64,000 nt of DNA from Margaritispora aquatica (taxonomy: Eukaryota; Ascomycota; Leotiomycetes; Helotiales; Discinellaceae). The stretch spans positions 310,001 through 374,000 of the forward strand of contig VJWN01000004.1 in assembly GCA_007644065.1 (NCBI GenBank), in the 5' to 3' direction. Made by a program: the position numbers and the translations under genes. Under the pieces are notes generated by a model that was not told the origin of the DNA, searched no databases, and saw only the letters and a list, made by a program, of their open reading frames with translations. Positions 20,814-34,167 of the stretch are shown in pieces (the first letter of the stretch is position 1; every line of letters begins with the position of its first letter).

Positions 20814-23800
20814 TGTGCTCGTGTTTGCATTCCCTAACCAAAGGGATTGTATGAGAAGGATTTATCCCCACACTTCCTTCTCACGGTGTAAATTCTCACA
20901 CTGTTATGATGCTGTTTGAACAGTGTGAAGCTTCATAGATTAATCATCTCATGCACCACTAGTTGAAGTAATAATATAAGGCAAATGGAGAATTCAGCAG
21001 TCTGATTCTTGCTTCGTGAATACACATCGTGTACAGCGCATTCGGAGAAATGGTTGACTTATGAGGCGAGGTTGTGCTCGAGTAATGGTCAGCGGCATTA
21101 GAAAGTCAACAGGGATAAGCGCGAAGCCACTTCAGGGACCTAGGAAACGACCATCCTCATCGTGTTCTGTTTTGTGCTCCCGATCGAGGAGAGAACTAGG
21201 TGGATAGGTGGAGGTGGAGGTGCAGGTGCCAGCTCCATCGCGGCACCAAAAAGCATAAACTATAAAGCATAGGCCCCCCATCGGCCATAGGCAAAAGTGG
21301 AGCTTGCGGAGGGGAGAGGATTCCGATACACATAGGAGTGGGCAAATATGTTGCCAAAGAGCCAAATGGCATCAGCAGCAGCAGCAGCAATCCACGCAGC
21401 CATCAAAGGTCGTACAAGGTTCAGGGCAATATGTATAGCCAGTCTTAGAGGTTCGTATGGAAAGCTGGGCAGGCTAGATCCAAGTTGAGGAAACTCTGTT
21501 TACGTAGCCAGGCGTGGCAGGTAGCCAGATAGGCAGGTAACCTTTTTTCCCTGGTGAAACTTGACTTCTTTTTGGGCAGTATTGTTGATAGTTTGATGGT
21601 GCTTTGCACAGTTTTGCAGGAATTGGGTCGTGCTGATCCGGAATCTAGAACACTAACTAGTTGCCCGTGCACTAATACTAACTTCACCAGCAGTTCGAAC
21701 ATTGGCCACTCAACCCCATCAGGGTCATCAGGGTCATCATGCGGGGAGACGGACTAAAATCTCCGATTACATAGTTGCATCATGATAGGTGCGAGCGTTC
21801 ATACCTTTCACTACTGTACACCTTGCAGCATTCTGAACTTTGCTGTGATTTTTCGATTTCGTTGATGTGTGATGAACTTCGAGTTCGCGATCAGGCTTAC
21901 AGTAGTAGTCGACCATAATCAGATAACCACTTGAAATTGTTACCCACGAATGGAGTCTCCCTCCTATCTGCGTATGAAGGATACGCCATTCTGCCCAGGG
22001 GGATGCGTTGGCCGTACTGGTGTTCACGATATATAGTCCCCAACGTTCAGCATACACCATGCGTTCCAGTGCCAGGTGATACACCCTACCTCCGTGCAAG
22101 TATAGTGAAAGCCACACAAAAACCCTTACAGCACGACGATGTCCAGGAACCTAGCAGTCTGAAAATTGGTGAGAAACATCAGCAGAAATCGAACCATTCT
22201 GGATCCATAACTCAAACCGGGAGATCCACTCCTACTCCACTCGTCCACCTGCAGAAAAAAGAAGAAAAGGACCCTGAAAATGGAGTGAGAAGCTTCCTTC
22301 CTCAGTGAACGTAACTTCAATACTGATTCTGTAAATGCCTAACCACTCGGCCGGTAGGTAGTATGGAGGTATCGAGGATAGGGTTACCGACCGGACCTTG
22401 AAGATGATCGAACATCCCAAAGCACCCAACGAAATCTACAAGCGAGACGAGTTTCAAACCCTATAGTAGAAATCAGCTCGCGCACTGCCCATCTCAAGAA
22501 AGGTCATTGCTCCACGCAAACCAGCAGTAAAGTATGCCAAGTTCAAGGAACATGCCTGCCCCAGCCGGTGTTATGAACTTCATACAGTATGAGCGATCGC
22601 CATGCCCACGCATCCCGGGCACGGCCAAACTTAATCTTGTCAAGCAAACTGTACCGTATTTACCACGAGCTCACACTCTCTCATCATACATAATCAAGCG
22701 ACGCTTCATGATTCAAACAGCGCAAGCAAACTTTTTGGTATCACGATCCGACCGAGAAAAGGTCGATGCCGAACTTCGTCTTGCATCGCAAAGGCTCCAT
22801 TTCATTTGCCTCACTCTCGTCCCTCGTCCCTAATAATGCTGATGTTCACAAAACCACCATTCATCCTTTTCGGTACCGATGCTGCATCGAGAAAACTCTA
22901 ACCGGAGAAATTACAGGCATCGGGGGTTTCCGATTGAGGAAGCTGTGGTTTGGAGGAGGTAATCTTCCGGTCATAGATACAACATATGAAAGGTGAAGGC
23001 GATCGTCGGCTTGATCTTTTCTTTCTTCACAAGACCCGAGGATTTCGAATCTCAGATACATCACTCTGCGTATCGTCACCAAGCCTGCATCTATTAGCAA
23101 GATATCCATGACATAATGGGGGACGTTTCCCTTCCAATTGACCAAAGAAGCCAATGATCGGAGCCCAGCTCTATGCTGATTTGTTTGTCGTTACCCATCA
23201 GCCTGTAGGGTAATTCCAGATCAACAATAAACATCTGACAAAGGTATATCGAGCTTCATGGCGACTAGACATCTTGGTGGCAAAGAGCTTCGAGGTTTTC
23301 AATTGATGAGGTAACGAGTTTTACAAGGGCGAATTGGTAGATCGCGTTGCGAAGAAATGTGAGAAGCAGCATCAGGATAACCCAAAGAAAAAACCTCGAA
23401 TGGAAATAAGCTGCATGCGATTTCTCCACGCACCGTGTATTTCCATACATGGCTGATGGGTATCCAGGGCGGCGTGTGAACGGGAAATATCCACTTGGTC
23501 ATTAGCCTCGTCTTCGTCCTCGTCCTCCTTCTTTTTCCACTCGTGATCATACAAATGCATTCCAACTTCTCCTGACTAGTCATAAATCCCATCCACTGTC
23601 GCTCATTGACTTACTCGTGTTTCTTGAGCTGTTTACTTCTTGATACTTCCCCAATTCTCCCAAGTCAACTCCTAAGTGCGAACACCCTAAAATAGAAAAT
23701 AGCAATGACATCATGTATCTGTTCACCGAATTCCGGTCTGAGCTTTCGCTTCGGTTCGCACAGGCAAGTCCAGTGCAATCCAATACTTTGTACGAGTACC

Positions 23801-25413
23801 CGCTCCCCGCCCCAGATGAGACAGTACGAATCGGAATTGGATCCTATGATGAAAGAGTGAAGGAAAAGATCAAACTCCAGAAGAGGAAGTGATCATCGCT
23901 GCCAATGTTTTGAGGGGGTTGAAAATTTCAACGTCATGTTGGTTTTGTGTGAATAATAATGTCTTGATGTTGACACCTAGATACCTATCGAGATGGATAT
24001 CGCTGTAGTACGTGTTGTATATCGGGCGTGTAGTGCATGCATCTGGATCAACAGATTGATAATCAGAACTTTGAATGGCTGGAAGAGAGAGGCAATTTGT
24101 GAGAGAGAAACGAGCGGTGAAATCAAGTAATGAGGAGGGAATGGAGAGAGAGAGAGAGAAAAAAAAAAAGAATCCGAAAGATGTCATCCCAAGCCAACTA
24201 TTGGAATATACCCCAGTACTCGAATCATGTTACCTCTCAAGTGGGAGATAGATACAGTACTTGTGTTTTCGACTGGTCTAAAGATATCAGAAAAAAAGAA
24301 TCTATCTGTATGGATCTGTCGTATGAGGAAAACACCACGGCCAATATCTTCATGCCGACAAAAAAAAAAAATACACGAGTCGTGTATTAAGATCCATATC
24401 AAGATCAATATGAGCAGGCACTTAAGCTTGGAAATTCTGGGTGCTCAGTCATCTGAAACCAGTATTTTTTATTCCACCTATCCAACTGCTTGTGTCGTAT
24501 CGCAACACATGCATGCGTGGGATTCGATACTCATGTTTTCCACAGATCTAAAGACATGGGATGAACGTACTCTCCACCCCGCGCCCGGGGAAGACATCGA
24601 TCACATCCCATATCTTCAGACCTGCAGCACAGTACGAGTCGGGTGGATCAAGATCAAGATCAACACCAGCTGAGGGCTGCGGGCTGCGGGGGAGCTGGGA
24701 GCCTTTTGGAATAGTCCAACGTCTTTGAATCCACATGTCGAACTCCTCGTCGCATTCGCATCATAGCATCTCCGAGGCGTGGTACAGCTACTCGTGTTTA
24801 TCTACGGATCTGGAGATATTAGGCAGCGTACTCCTTCTTAGAGAGACACTATAGCCAGCATCCTCAGACATGCAGGAAACACGAGTCGAGTGCATCAAGA
24901 TCGACATCAACACCAGCTGAGACTGGGGCTGGAGCTGGAGCATAGAGTCTTATGTTATCAATTATCCAAGTGTAGAGGTAGAGGGCGTTGAACCGGTGTT
25001 GGTTGTGGTGGCGGATACTTTGAAGGGAATGGAAAAGAGCGAAAGGCACATGTTTAGAATGGAGTTGGGCGGGGCAGAATGCTGAAGAGTTGGAAAGTCA
25101 CCTGGCCAGCTTTTTGGAGACAATGAATTCGGGTTGGGTCTCTACTCGTACATGTCAGCTCAATTTCCCTTTGCCTATGTATTTTGATGATTTTGTATTT
25201 GATTTCTGTACGCCTTCGTGTACTAGCGGCAGTCAATGATTTTACTCTATTTGATTATTTGCGTCTACGGTGTTGCGATTGCATGTACTGCAAGCACTTT
25301 GCGTCCATCCATCCTTCGTCTATCAACCAAGAACTACTACACCAAAATGTAAAGTGTGCTCGAACCAAAAATAAGATATGTTGTGATAGATTGCAGCCTT
25401 CACTCCTCAATCC
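20814..25413. other. Long gene-free region between phytochrome and bHLH genes
   Basis: About 4.6 kb with many short frames but none with consistent codon choice or a recognisable domain. It holds the upstream region of the phytochrome gene, homopolymer and GA tracts near 24140-24170 and 24360, and the diverged repeat array at about 23.8-24.95 kb. Confidence 0.55.
23815..24950. repeat. Diverged tandem array, period about 250-280 bp
   Basis: A phrase like ACGAGTCGGGTGGATCAAG followed by ATCAA-rich sequence recurs at about 24375, 24634 and 24881. Weaker versions occur near 23829 and 24109. A second phrase (GTTTTCCACAGATCTAAAG and variants) recurs at the matching offset near 24262, 24535 and 24795. 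Copies are heavily diverged. Spacing of the common phrase is about 280, 266, 259 and 247. Confidence 0.6.
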
Positions 25414-26658
25414 TCAACCATTGAGCGTCATCACTCCTCTCCCTCCTCCCCCACCACCACCACCACCAATACCACACATCGCCATCCCTCTCGCCGCAAA
25501 AGTAGCCTCATACCAGTCAAGCTTGTAGAGCAACATATCCCTCTCATCCTCCAGCATCTTGTTCGTCTTATGCAGGCATTCAATATGCTCCTTGGCCAGA
25601 TCCAGCACCTTGCCCCGCGTCATCTTCTTGTCTAGTTCGAATTTCCGTGAGTTTGGATTCGAGTTCGCCTCTCCGATCAGGGGCCCACTCATCTGCTCAG
25701 GGAGTACACCCAACAGATCCTCGAAGCGGTCTTTCATCTGCATGCGATACTTCATCTCGACGTGCTTGTGGCGCTCCTTGTCGTCTTCTTCTTTGGTGTT
25801 CTTGATCGTGCCTGTTCTGCTGCTGCTGGTGTTGGCGGGTGGTGACCTGCCGTTTGTGCTTGTACTCCCTCGTCGGATGGTTGCATTTGGGAACTCCTCG
25901 TCGTCGTTGCTAAAGCTTTCTGTTTTTGGAGCCTGGTGTTGCGGTCGGTTTTGATGTGTGGTGATTTGCCCATCTGGATGGATCATATATGTTGGTGATT
26001 GCTCTCTCTTCTGATATGGTTTGGTCGAATTTCTCCTCTCTTTCGATATCCCTTTACTCGATGATTTTGTTTTTCTCGCGTTGTATTTTCGAGATGGAAT
26101 AACGTTGATTGGCACATTTGACATGGGCCTATCTACATCAACGTACGGCGCCGAGTCGTAAAGCGAAAGGTTCGATTCAAGTGGGATGTTCTGAGGCGAG
26201 AACATCTGTTGTGAGCTACTCGGAGACTGTTCTGTGCTGGTCTGAGGCGAGGCTAGCCAAGCCTGCTGAGCTTTTTCGTAGTCCACGGATAATGCGCTGA
26301 CTCCATTGGGCACGGAAGAGTATTTACTGAAGCTGCTGTCGAAGGGGTTGTAGTTTAAATCCCATACTGGCGCGCCTTGTATGGTCTGCGAGCATGTTGA
26401 TAGAGGACTGATGTCGAAGTCATTGCTCAGCCATTCAGGGTCGGTACTGGATGCCATCGACCACTCTGAATATAGGGATGGCGATCTGAATGTGCCGTTG
26501 ATTCCTGGAGCACGATATTCATTGCTTGACTGCGTTTTGTATTAGCAAAGCCGAGTCTACTTCGCATGTCTCGAGGCTCTTGCCTGGTAATCCCTGGCAC
26601 TACTCTGGGAGTTGCTGATGAGATCCTTCGACGGATGAGAGGACGGATAGTGATCCAT
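25414..26658 (-). CDS. bHLH transcription factor
   Basis: Inferred exons, in transcription order: 26658-26584 and 26529-25414 (396 aa). Exon 1 encodes MDHYPSSHPSKDLISNSQSS and joins through a GC-AG intron to SSNEYRAPGINGTFRSPSLY. Without that intron the frame would start only at Met 26457. The bHLH domain is near the C-terminus: basic region RHKHVEMKYRMQMKDRF has the His-Glu-Arg spacing of E-box (CANNTG) binders, helix 1 ends LLGVLPEQM, a long loop follows, and helix 2 is KMTRGKVLDLAKEHIECL with a short coiled coil after it. The N-terminal two thirds is Ser/Gln/Pro-rich and probably disordered. The C-terminus has a run of nine Gly. Which fungal bHLH class it belongs to is unclear; the target genes are unknown. 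Confidence 0.85.
26530..26583 (-). other. GC-AG intron joining exons of the bHLH gene
   Basis: On the minus strand the exon ends TACCAG, the intron starts GCAAGAGCC, carries GCTAATAC and ends AACGCAG. Both sides are phase 0. The joined upstream frame has an ATG at 26658. Confidence 0.65.
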
Positions 26659-29600
26659 GACTATACACTGCAGTTGCTCAATGAGGGTAGACTTCAGGAT
26701 GTTTGAAGCTTTGGGGTACGCAGGGTCTGGAAACAGCGAATGCCAACGAAGATATATGCATATCTATTTCCTTGACCCACGAGGCTTGGTTCTGTCATAC
26801 TTCGACAAAAGCTACCTTGTGCATCGTTGCCCGCCCTCAATCATGTCTTCCAGACTCTCGGGTAGTTTACCGATACAATCTAGGCGGGCGGCCTGTGCAA
26901 CCAGGGTCTCAAGTCCCTAACTAAGAAGAAATGATTGCTTATTTGCCCTGCAGCAGATCTTCGAATTCTGCAGAGCAAGGAATGGTGGTGGCTACCGAAG
27001 ATCAAAGCCGCATTGCAACTGTCCCCTTTGGAATGGTTGGTGCTGGACCGCTGGACCGAACTTGGAAGACAAGCCATCCGCCATGGCTTCCCCAGCAAAT
27101 TTGAATGCCATCTCAGAAGGGGTTATGATCGATGAATAACTTCGGAGATATGATATTCACTTGCGCCTTTTCGAGCCGAATCGGTCGGCCTGCAGTCCGA
27201 GCATAGGGGGTTTGTCGAAGGAAGCTGGGTGTATCATTCCGAGTAACGCTCAAGTCCAATTTATTACAGATAGAAAATGAGAGCTTGTTTCGAATTTTCG
27301 TTGGCTCCCGTGGTAGTTCGTTGCACTGGACAGGAAGGGATCGACGATGAGCCATCGAGAGATCGACGTCAGACCCATGCGGACGTAGTGGTCCGGCGTG
27401 CATGCAGGAAACGCCTCCACAAATTGTCAACATCTTAAACTTTTGATGGACCCCGACGCAGGGTATGAGACTTTGACTTAAACTTAATGACTCAAATAGG
27501 CTGGGGAGCTCCGGGATTATCGCCTAGAGTCGATTGAGGACTTGGCGTGTGGAGTGAGTATGTACAAGGGGGGCTTGAAATATGTCTGGGCAGCGGAAAA
27601 TGTCGATAGTGGATTCGCATTGTATAACGGTTGAAGAAGACTGATAAAATTCCATTCGCCATGTTGCGCGAGTCACGTACTTGGCTACCAAGCGATAGTA
27701 TTTGCTTCTTTTATTCGTTGGTTTGAATGTAGGTCTGTCTGTCTCTCTATATGTCTGTTTGTTTGGAAAGCGAAGATCTACAGCACGAGTATTTGTGTTA
27801 TCACTGACTGTTAATCTGTCTGCACAGCCAAATTCGCCAATTCGCCAAATGCATCCAATACTGCATTTGGAACATAGCAGTCTCTACATCGAACCAATTC
27901 CGCTATGTTTAATTCGCGATCAGAATCAATATCTAGGCTATTTCGAGTCAAAATAACATCATTGCAACACCTGTTTAGTCTCCTTACAGTGATCGTCGAA
28001 ATCTCATCAAGGCGCTTGTCTTGATCTCACGCATTCGCACAATCCATAAACCATTTCCTAGTCCTAACCTCGAATTGTCACTTATTTACGATTCAGGCCC
28101 ATACTTTCTGTCGTTTTTTTTTTTTTTTTTTGTCACTCTCTTCTCTTCATGTTCAAGATCTTCGATCTCAACGCTGGAATGATCAGAAATTTAATTCATT
28201 ATAATGCATTGCATAGCAAGATTACCTTAGGCGGACTGATCCACCACGTCCGATGGCCAACATCAGAATTGTCCACCTGTGCCCATTACTCGCGTTGCCA
28301 AGCGACCTGTCAGACAAGTGACAGCCGAGATCTGAAAGCATATCCAAGCTGTATCTAGTGCTGAGATCGGATTGTCCAAGGAGATTATCAGCATTTCGAA
28401 GGCTTAGTGTCCAATAGTTGATTTCCTGGCAACGCGAGTAATTCTCTCAAGCCATGCCAACAAATATCTCACACTGGATAAGGGAGAGATCATTCCACTT
28501 CTTTGCGCAATAAGGTACGAGGTATGCACTCCAGCACCTAGCCAACGTTACATTACAACGTACAAAAGCGACACCTACAAATCTCCTTCCCATTCCTTCC
28601 CGTTGTGTTCTGTTGTTGCACATCACAATACGACCTGTGGGGTGTTCTAGATCTCAGGGTTCTTTCTCTGTCTCTGACACCACTGTGTCTTTTTCTCTCT
28701 CCTTCTCTTTCCCTCTCCCACACACGGACAGACTCAGCCTCGCAGGACAACAGTGCAGCGGGTGTCAAAGGTGACACTGTGTCAGGGCAGGAGAGCGAGT
28801 TTTGTCATTGGTTACTGGTTGTGGGTTGCTGGCGGCGACCTCCTGTGCCACGGTGCGCGGACCTGCGGTGTTGTGCATGACAGGATGGGGGGAAGGGATG
28901 GGGTATTTCCCCACGTACTTTACCATACCTCATCTTGACTAGTTCTCCCGAATTCTGGCTCCCGAATGACATGAGAGCTCGAGCTTATGTTCGAGTTTGA
29001 TCGCGGGTGGGAAGGGAGATCTCCCGCGAGGAACTTGGCTCGTGTGGCTTTTGCCCTGGAGGGTATGTGCCGCCGATCTCTCCTTTTCTCGGCACATGGA
29101 CCTGCGCACGCTGAAATGGCTTGGTGGCTGAGTGGACAGGTCTCGTAGGTAGGAGCTCTGAGGCTTGGCTACATGAGTAAGACATCAGATGTTGTTTGCT
29201 GTGGCGCAATGCATTTCGCCAGAGAAGAGAATTGGATGCTCAGCCATTGAGGCTGCCTTGTACAGTAGGTACGTCCTGTTTCGGCGCCTATATGTGTATC
29301 TTTGTCTTCTTGGCCTCTCGTTTGGACAACCTCTTACTCGTGCGTACTCGATCGTCGATCGGTAGGCTATCCTTGTTCTAAGTGAGTGTAATATTTTGGT
29401 AACACTTTGTACGCGGCGAGAATGATATTCTATGGATGTGCTTGTTGTTCAATACGTCCCAAGGTAATGGTGACGAATGTTTGTACTTTGTACATTTGGG
29501 ACGTCTATATTTGGATACTTCGCTGGGAATATTTCATGCTTTTTCTTTGTCGCCAATAGTTGCTTGGTTGAGCAGCTTAGGGCTGAATATCAATCATCAG

Positions 29601-32405
29601 GTTACACAGACATTGTGAACAGAAGTCACATCTGTGAGTGTCCTCAAAGGCACAACCCAAGGCCGTGTGGTAACGAGTCTTTGCACTTCGTTGTACATCA
29701 TGCAGAGTTTGTACTTTGGAACATCTATATTTGGGTTCTTCTCTAGTCCATGCTTTTCCCGGCAAAGAATACTTGTCAATCTGCTAGGGCTGAACATAAA
29801 GTATTTGGTTGCACCAGCGCAGTGAGCAGAAATGACAAACTGTGGACGTCTTCAAGTGTACGCCCCAGGTAGTAGTAACGAACGTACGTATTTTGGAGAA
29901 CTCATTTTAGATTCTCGCCTACGAAAGCCTCGTACTTAGTTAGGGCTGAGTATGAACTGTCAAAGCTGCACTCTCGCTGGCACAGAGAATTGCAATTACA
30001 CTATGTGGATGGACAATGGGAACGGGCGTTCGTATGTACTACAGAGCATCTATAATTGGATCATTAATTCCTTGCCTAGAGGCCCTTCATGTACCATCGG
30101 CAAATGATGCCTGTTAAGCTGTTGCAGACTGGATAGAAACTATCAAGGTCACAATCGATATTCTATGGATATTGCAAAACACAATCTAGGACAATGGAGG
30201 CGAATGTTTACGTCATGGAACATCTATGTTATGTTTGGATCCTACTTGTCTACCAAACATAGTCACTATGTCCTCAAGATTGTGCACTTCCAACTATCTA
30301 AATTTGAAATTTCAGGTTGTCATGTACATATACATACAAATATCAAAAATAAACTTAGGCAGCAGATAATTGAAGGACATCCAAAATCAACGAGGGGATC
30401 TTAGGGAAAAGCTGTCAAATCGAATCTCATCTGGTAATATCTATATCCGAGCTCGGTGGTGACCTGTCAAGTCATAATCAAGCTGGGTTGGCTACCTAGC
30501 TGGCTAACCGGCTATCTGGCGAAATGACCAACTGGCTGGGTTTCCATGGTGAGGGCTGAATTGCAATGCCATACCTCAAACGAAATAAAAATCTCGACGT
30601 GCATAAAATACACAAACGACATCAACATCGACAGTCTTCATTCCGTGGCTCTCTCAAGCCAGCACCGTGATACCAAGCAATGTGCAGGAAGCGAAAGTGT
30701 GAAAATACGTATTAGGAAACCCCATTTCATATGCACGCTTTGAAGTTCCCAAAAGAGTTAAAGAAACGATGCTCCTTTTTAGCACAGACTTATGATAAAA
30801 ATATGCTCCAAATATACATCCACCAGGCTACTGATATCCCAACACATATTCCGTCATATCACATCACATCACATCTCATTATATCATATCAGATCGCGTT
30901 CCAATCTAATTCCTCATCCCAATCACAGCCAGCTTTCCTTTTCCCATACCCTTCCTCACAAACCAGATACATATAGTCCGGAAGTTCTTCTCCGTATTGA
31001 GTGTCCAATCAACACATACTGACAACCATGCTGCCACCAAAGAAGCACTATTGTTCAAAAACAAAGATTTTCTATCGTTAGTTTGCGTGTATGTTTTTGT
31101 TTGTGTATACGTATACGTATGTGCATATGTGAATGCACATATAGGCAGGTGTGAGTGGGTAGACGTAGACCAGATATCGAGCCACATTCAGCTTTACAAA
31201 GATCATCCAACAATGAGCTCAACTCGGCTCCAAATGTTTACTTTAGGGCAATGGTTGAGCGGTCTGTGTATTTTCATCTCAGATCATTTGATTTGGATGT
31301 GATCTTGTCCGGGTTCCCTTCGGTTCGGTTCGGTTCCACTCACTTCGCTTCGCTTCAGCAATGTGCATACCTAAATAGGCTCAGCCCTAAGTCTCACAAG
31401 TCTTGCGAGGAACAAAAGAAGGAAATTGAATCTTGCAAGGTGGACAATCACCTCATATCAACGGCTATCTTACGTCTTTATTGACGCCTCCGTTCCCAGC
31501 ACCATTCCTCTGGTCGTGTACGTAAGGAAGATAATTTATGAGATGAGCCAAGTCCAGCTAACTAGCTAGCTAGCTCGGTTGATCTTGGCTCCATTTCCTT
31601 GGAGAAAAGCCCAAATGGGAATTCCTCCTATCCTCGCCAGGCAAGTAAACACCTAAATAGACGTCTTGTTTGAGGCGTGTGGGTGGCAGTTTGACACGGA
31701 CGTATGGAAGGGCTTTTTAGCGCATAGCGCGCTTCTGTCTAAGTTCTGATTGGGGTTCACTGGAAGATCTAGATCTCACCCCTTCGGCCCGGTAAGGTCG
31801 GCAATGGAGTCCATGCGTTGGTATGGTGGTGGGGTGGGAGGTATTTTGTATTATTGTCTGTCAATGTATAGTAATCATCGGCTTCGTTGCGTTGGCCTTC
31901 TATGGGCCAAAGCGAGTGTGTTTGGTAAGCGAATGCGTTGGTTCATAGCAAATGTAAATGTTGCAGGGAGCCATCTCCTTAAGGGTGAAATCATGACTTT
32001 TAGTAGCGAAATGCTCAACAATAATGACCACAACCAAGTAACAAATTTCACATCTTTGTTGATCGTGCAAGCCGCTCAATTGAAATATCCAACTATAAGG
32101 TTTGGACAACGGTTTTGGTAGAGGAAGTTAACCGGTTGGAAGTTGCCTGTCGATGTTTTGATATTCTGTGTAAATCACACCAAACATCACAAACCAACAT
32201 ACTTGCTTTGGCTAACTAAGGCCGGGAAGGCTATAGGAGACCAGCGAAGCGAAACCGACCGTCAAAGTATTATCGTTATTATCATTGTTATCGTCATCAT
32301 TCGTCAATAAAGCAAAGCCTGGTGCTCGCATGGTATCTATCTCGCTTGCCAACCTAAGCAGGTGGACGCTTCCCTCAAATACATCTATATACCACATTTA
32401 TTTGC
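26659..32405. other. Long gene-free region upstream of bHLH gene
   Basis: About 5.7 kb without a credible gene on either strand. It contains CT-rich stretches (28660-28735), an 18-base T run (28114-28131), a diverged tandem array (about 29.27-30.3 kb), short ATCAC/CATATC and TACGTA runs (30840-31130), and a CTAGCTAGCTAG motif near 31561. It may be a long regulatory region or decayed repeats. Confidence 0.55.
29270..30300. repeat. Diverged tandem array, period about 150-210 bp
   Basis: Units share TTTGTACTTTG...CATCTATATTTGG (near 29477, 29707, 29900, 30045 and 30200) and TTAGGGCTGAATAT-like text (29577, 29788, 29940). GATATTCTATGGAT occurs at both 29426 and 30158. A weaker unit may begin near 29270. 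Units are too diverged to delimit exactly by eye. Confidence 0.6.
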
Positions 32406-34167
32406 CTACCTCGGAATCAACTTCACTACCACGCCTTTCGCACTGCAAACCGTCAAGCTAACCTGCTCCACCCACTCGTCATCATCATCCACATCCCCAT
32501 ACCCATCCTGCTCCATGCCACCCTCACCTTCCCACCTCCCAACCTCACAACCCTCGAACTCCTGCACCAATCTCACAATCGTATACCCCGCCTCCGTCAA
32601 TGCAAATTGCTGACCGACACAGATCCTCGGCCCCCCATTGAACGGGAGGTACGCCCACCCCGGTCTCAATCCCTCTTCAGGGGCCCAGCGTTCAGGGCGG
32701 AAGATCTCGGCGTCGGGCCCGTAGACAGAAGGAAGGCGGTGCATGGCATTGGTGGAGTACGAAACGATGCCACCCTTTGGGATGAAGATCGGGGAAAGGC
32801 CCGATGAACCACCCCCGCGAGGTATGATGGTGTCTTTTAATGCGAAGCGCACGTTGGAGGGCACGACAGGGTAGAGGCGGAGGGCTAGGTGGGTGTATTA
32901 GTGGGTTGTTGGCTCAGGCGCAGAGAGGGATGAAGGACGTACATTCATTCATAAGATATTTGAGGTATTTCATATTCCTTAACGTTTCATAATCGGGCTT
33001 CACGCCTTGGAGCTCATCGACCTCCGCTTTCAGCTTTGCCCAGATATCTGGTCGACGAGCAAGCACGTGGAAGGTGTTGGAGAGTAGACAAGCTGTTGTG
33101 TCTCTTCCTGCCAAGAGGATATTGAGCAATTCATCTCGAAGCTGCTTTGGATCCCTCGTTGACTTGGTGAGTTCCGAGAGGAAAAGATACCGTTCCTCTG
33201 TCTTTCCATCGACCACTTTCTCAACATCTTTCGGCTTGGATTTCTCGAGCGCTTTAAAGATAATCTTGTCTACAAACTTGTGGACCGTCTCACACGCAGC
33301 AGCGAATTCTGGATCACGGCAGCAGTAGACCAGCTTACCCATACGTATCCTATTAGCTAGTCGGCGCTGAGCCAGATCAAATGCATCTGCAAATTCGTCT
33401 CCATCATAGCTATCTAGTGAGTTTACCGATTCACCAAAGAGGAACTCAGTCGTGGTGTCGAGAGTCAGGGAGAAGAAAAGAGGCTGAAGATCTACTGTCA
33501 AGCCATCTCTAGGGAGATTAGAGACAAGACACTGAATGTGCGTCTCAAAAATATCAAGATCGGCTAGTTGGGCTCTGCTGAAATTTGGTCTTATGAGATT
33601 CTGTTTTGTTAGTATCCTTCCATCAATAATGATGGTGTAACTCACCCTTGAATGTTCCCACTGTGCACCATCTACCTACATATCAGCAGATTTCCTTGGC
33701 ATAATGACATCTCAGCTTACCAGTCGTGAAAATACCCTTGCCGAGCAATGATCCCCAGGCTACCTGTCTCTCACCAATTCCAAAGTCCTTGAAGTTCGTC
33801 GCTAATATGAACTTGATATTTTCTGGATCTACAGTGTTGTAGAATTTCTGTACTTGATAAGCTGTGATGTCCCCAAATCAAGTGGGGACTTCTGTGCGTG
33901 AACAAGTACCTTGCACATCATCTGAGCAGACCACGTTGGCCCATGTTCTACATATCTTTGTCGTGACAATTCCAAGATCTTCCTATCCTTCGATGCTTGG
34001 ATTTGAATTCTGTACAATCCATACCCCACGATCCTTTCGGCCTGTGGTAGCTGGACCTCCGGTTCACAACCATGCAGCTTTTTGAATCTCGCGATGCGGA
34101 TCAGATCCGTGATCCACCAAAGCAAAAACGATGCAGTCACCACCAACACGCCTACCAATGCCGCCAT
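32406..34167 (-). CDS. Cytochrome P450, CYP52-like (alkane/fatty-acid hydroxylase type)
   Basis: Inferred exons, in transcription order: 34167-33910, 33847-33721, 33671-33646, 33600-32943, 32884-32406 (515 aa). It begins with a membrane anchor ([19 protein letters not shown]), followed by [17 protein letters not shown] typical of CYP52. The oxygen-binding I-helix is [12 protein letters not shown], the ExxR motif is ESLR (356-359, formed across an intron), and the heme-ligand motif is [15 protein letters not shown] with Cys445. Exon 3 is only 26 nt. CYP52-type enzymes sit in the ER membrane and omega-hydroxylate alkanes and fatty acids with an NADPH-P450 reductase. Another member of the CYP52/CYP584 group is possible. 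Start ATG 34167 lies just before the anchor; frames further upstream lack an ATG. An acidic DDDD loop near the C-terminus is unusual. Confidence 0.9.

Noticed and set aside
25184..25528. Plus-strand ORF with a poly-proline tail
   Set aside because: It is antisense to the Gly run at the end of the bHLH gene and has no domain of its own.
29101..29175. tRNA-like text (GGTGGCTGAGTGGACAGG)
   Set aside because: Only a D-arm-like piece; no anticodon arm, T-loop GTTCRA or acceptor pairing was found.
30840..30900. ATCACATC-type short repeat as CRISPR-like array
   Set aside because: It is a simple-sequence run without spacers, and the genome is eukaryotic.
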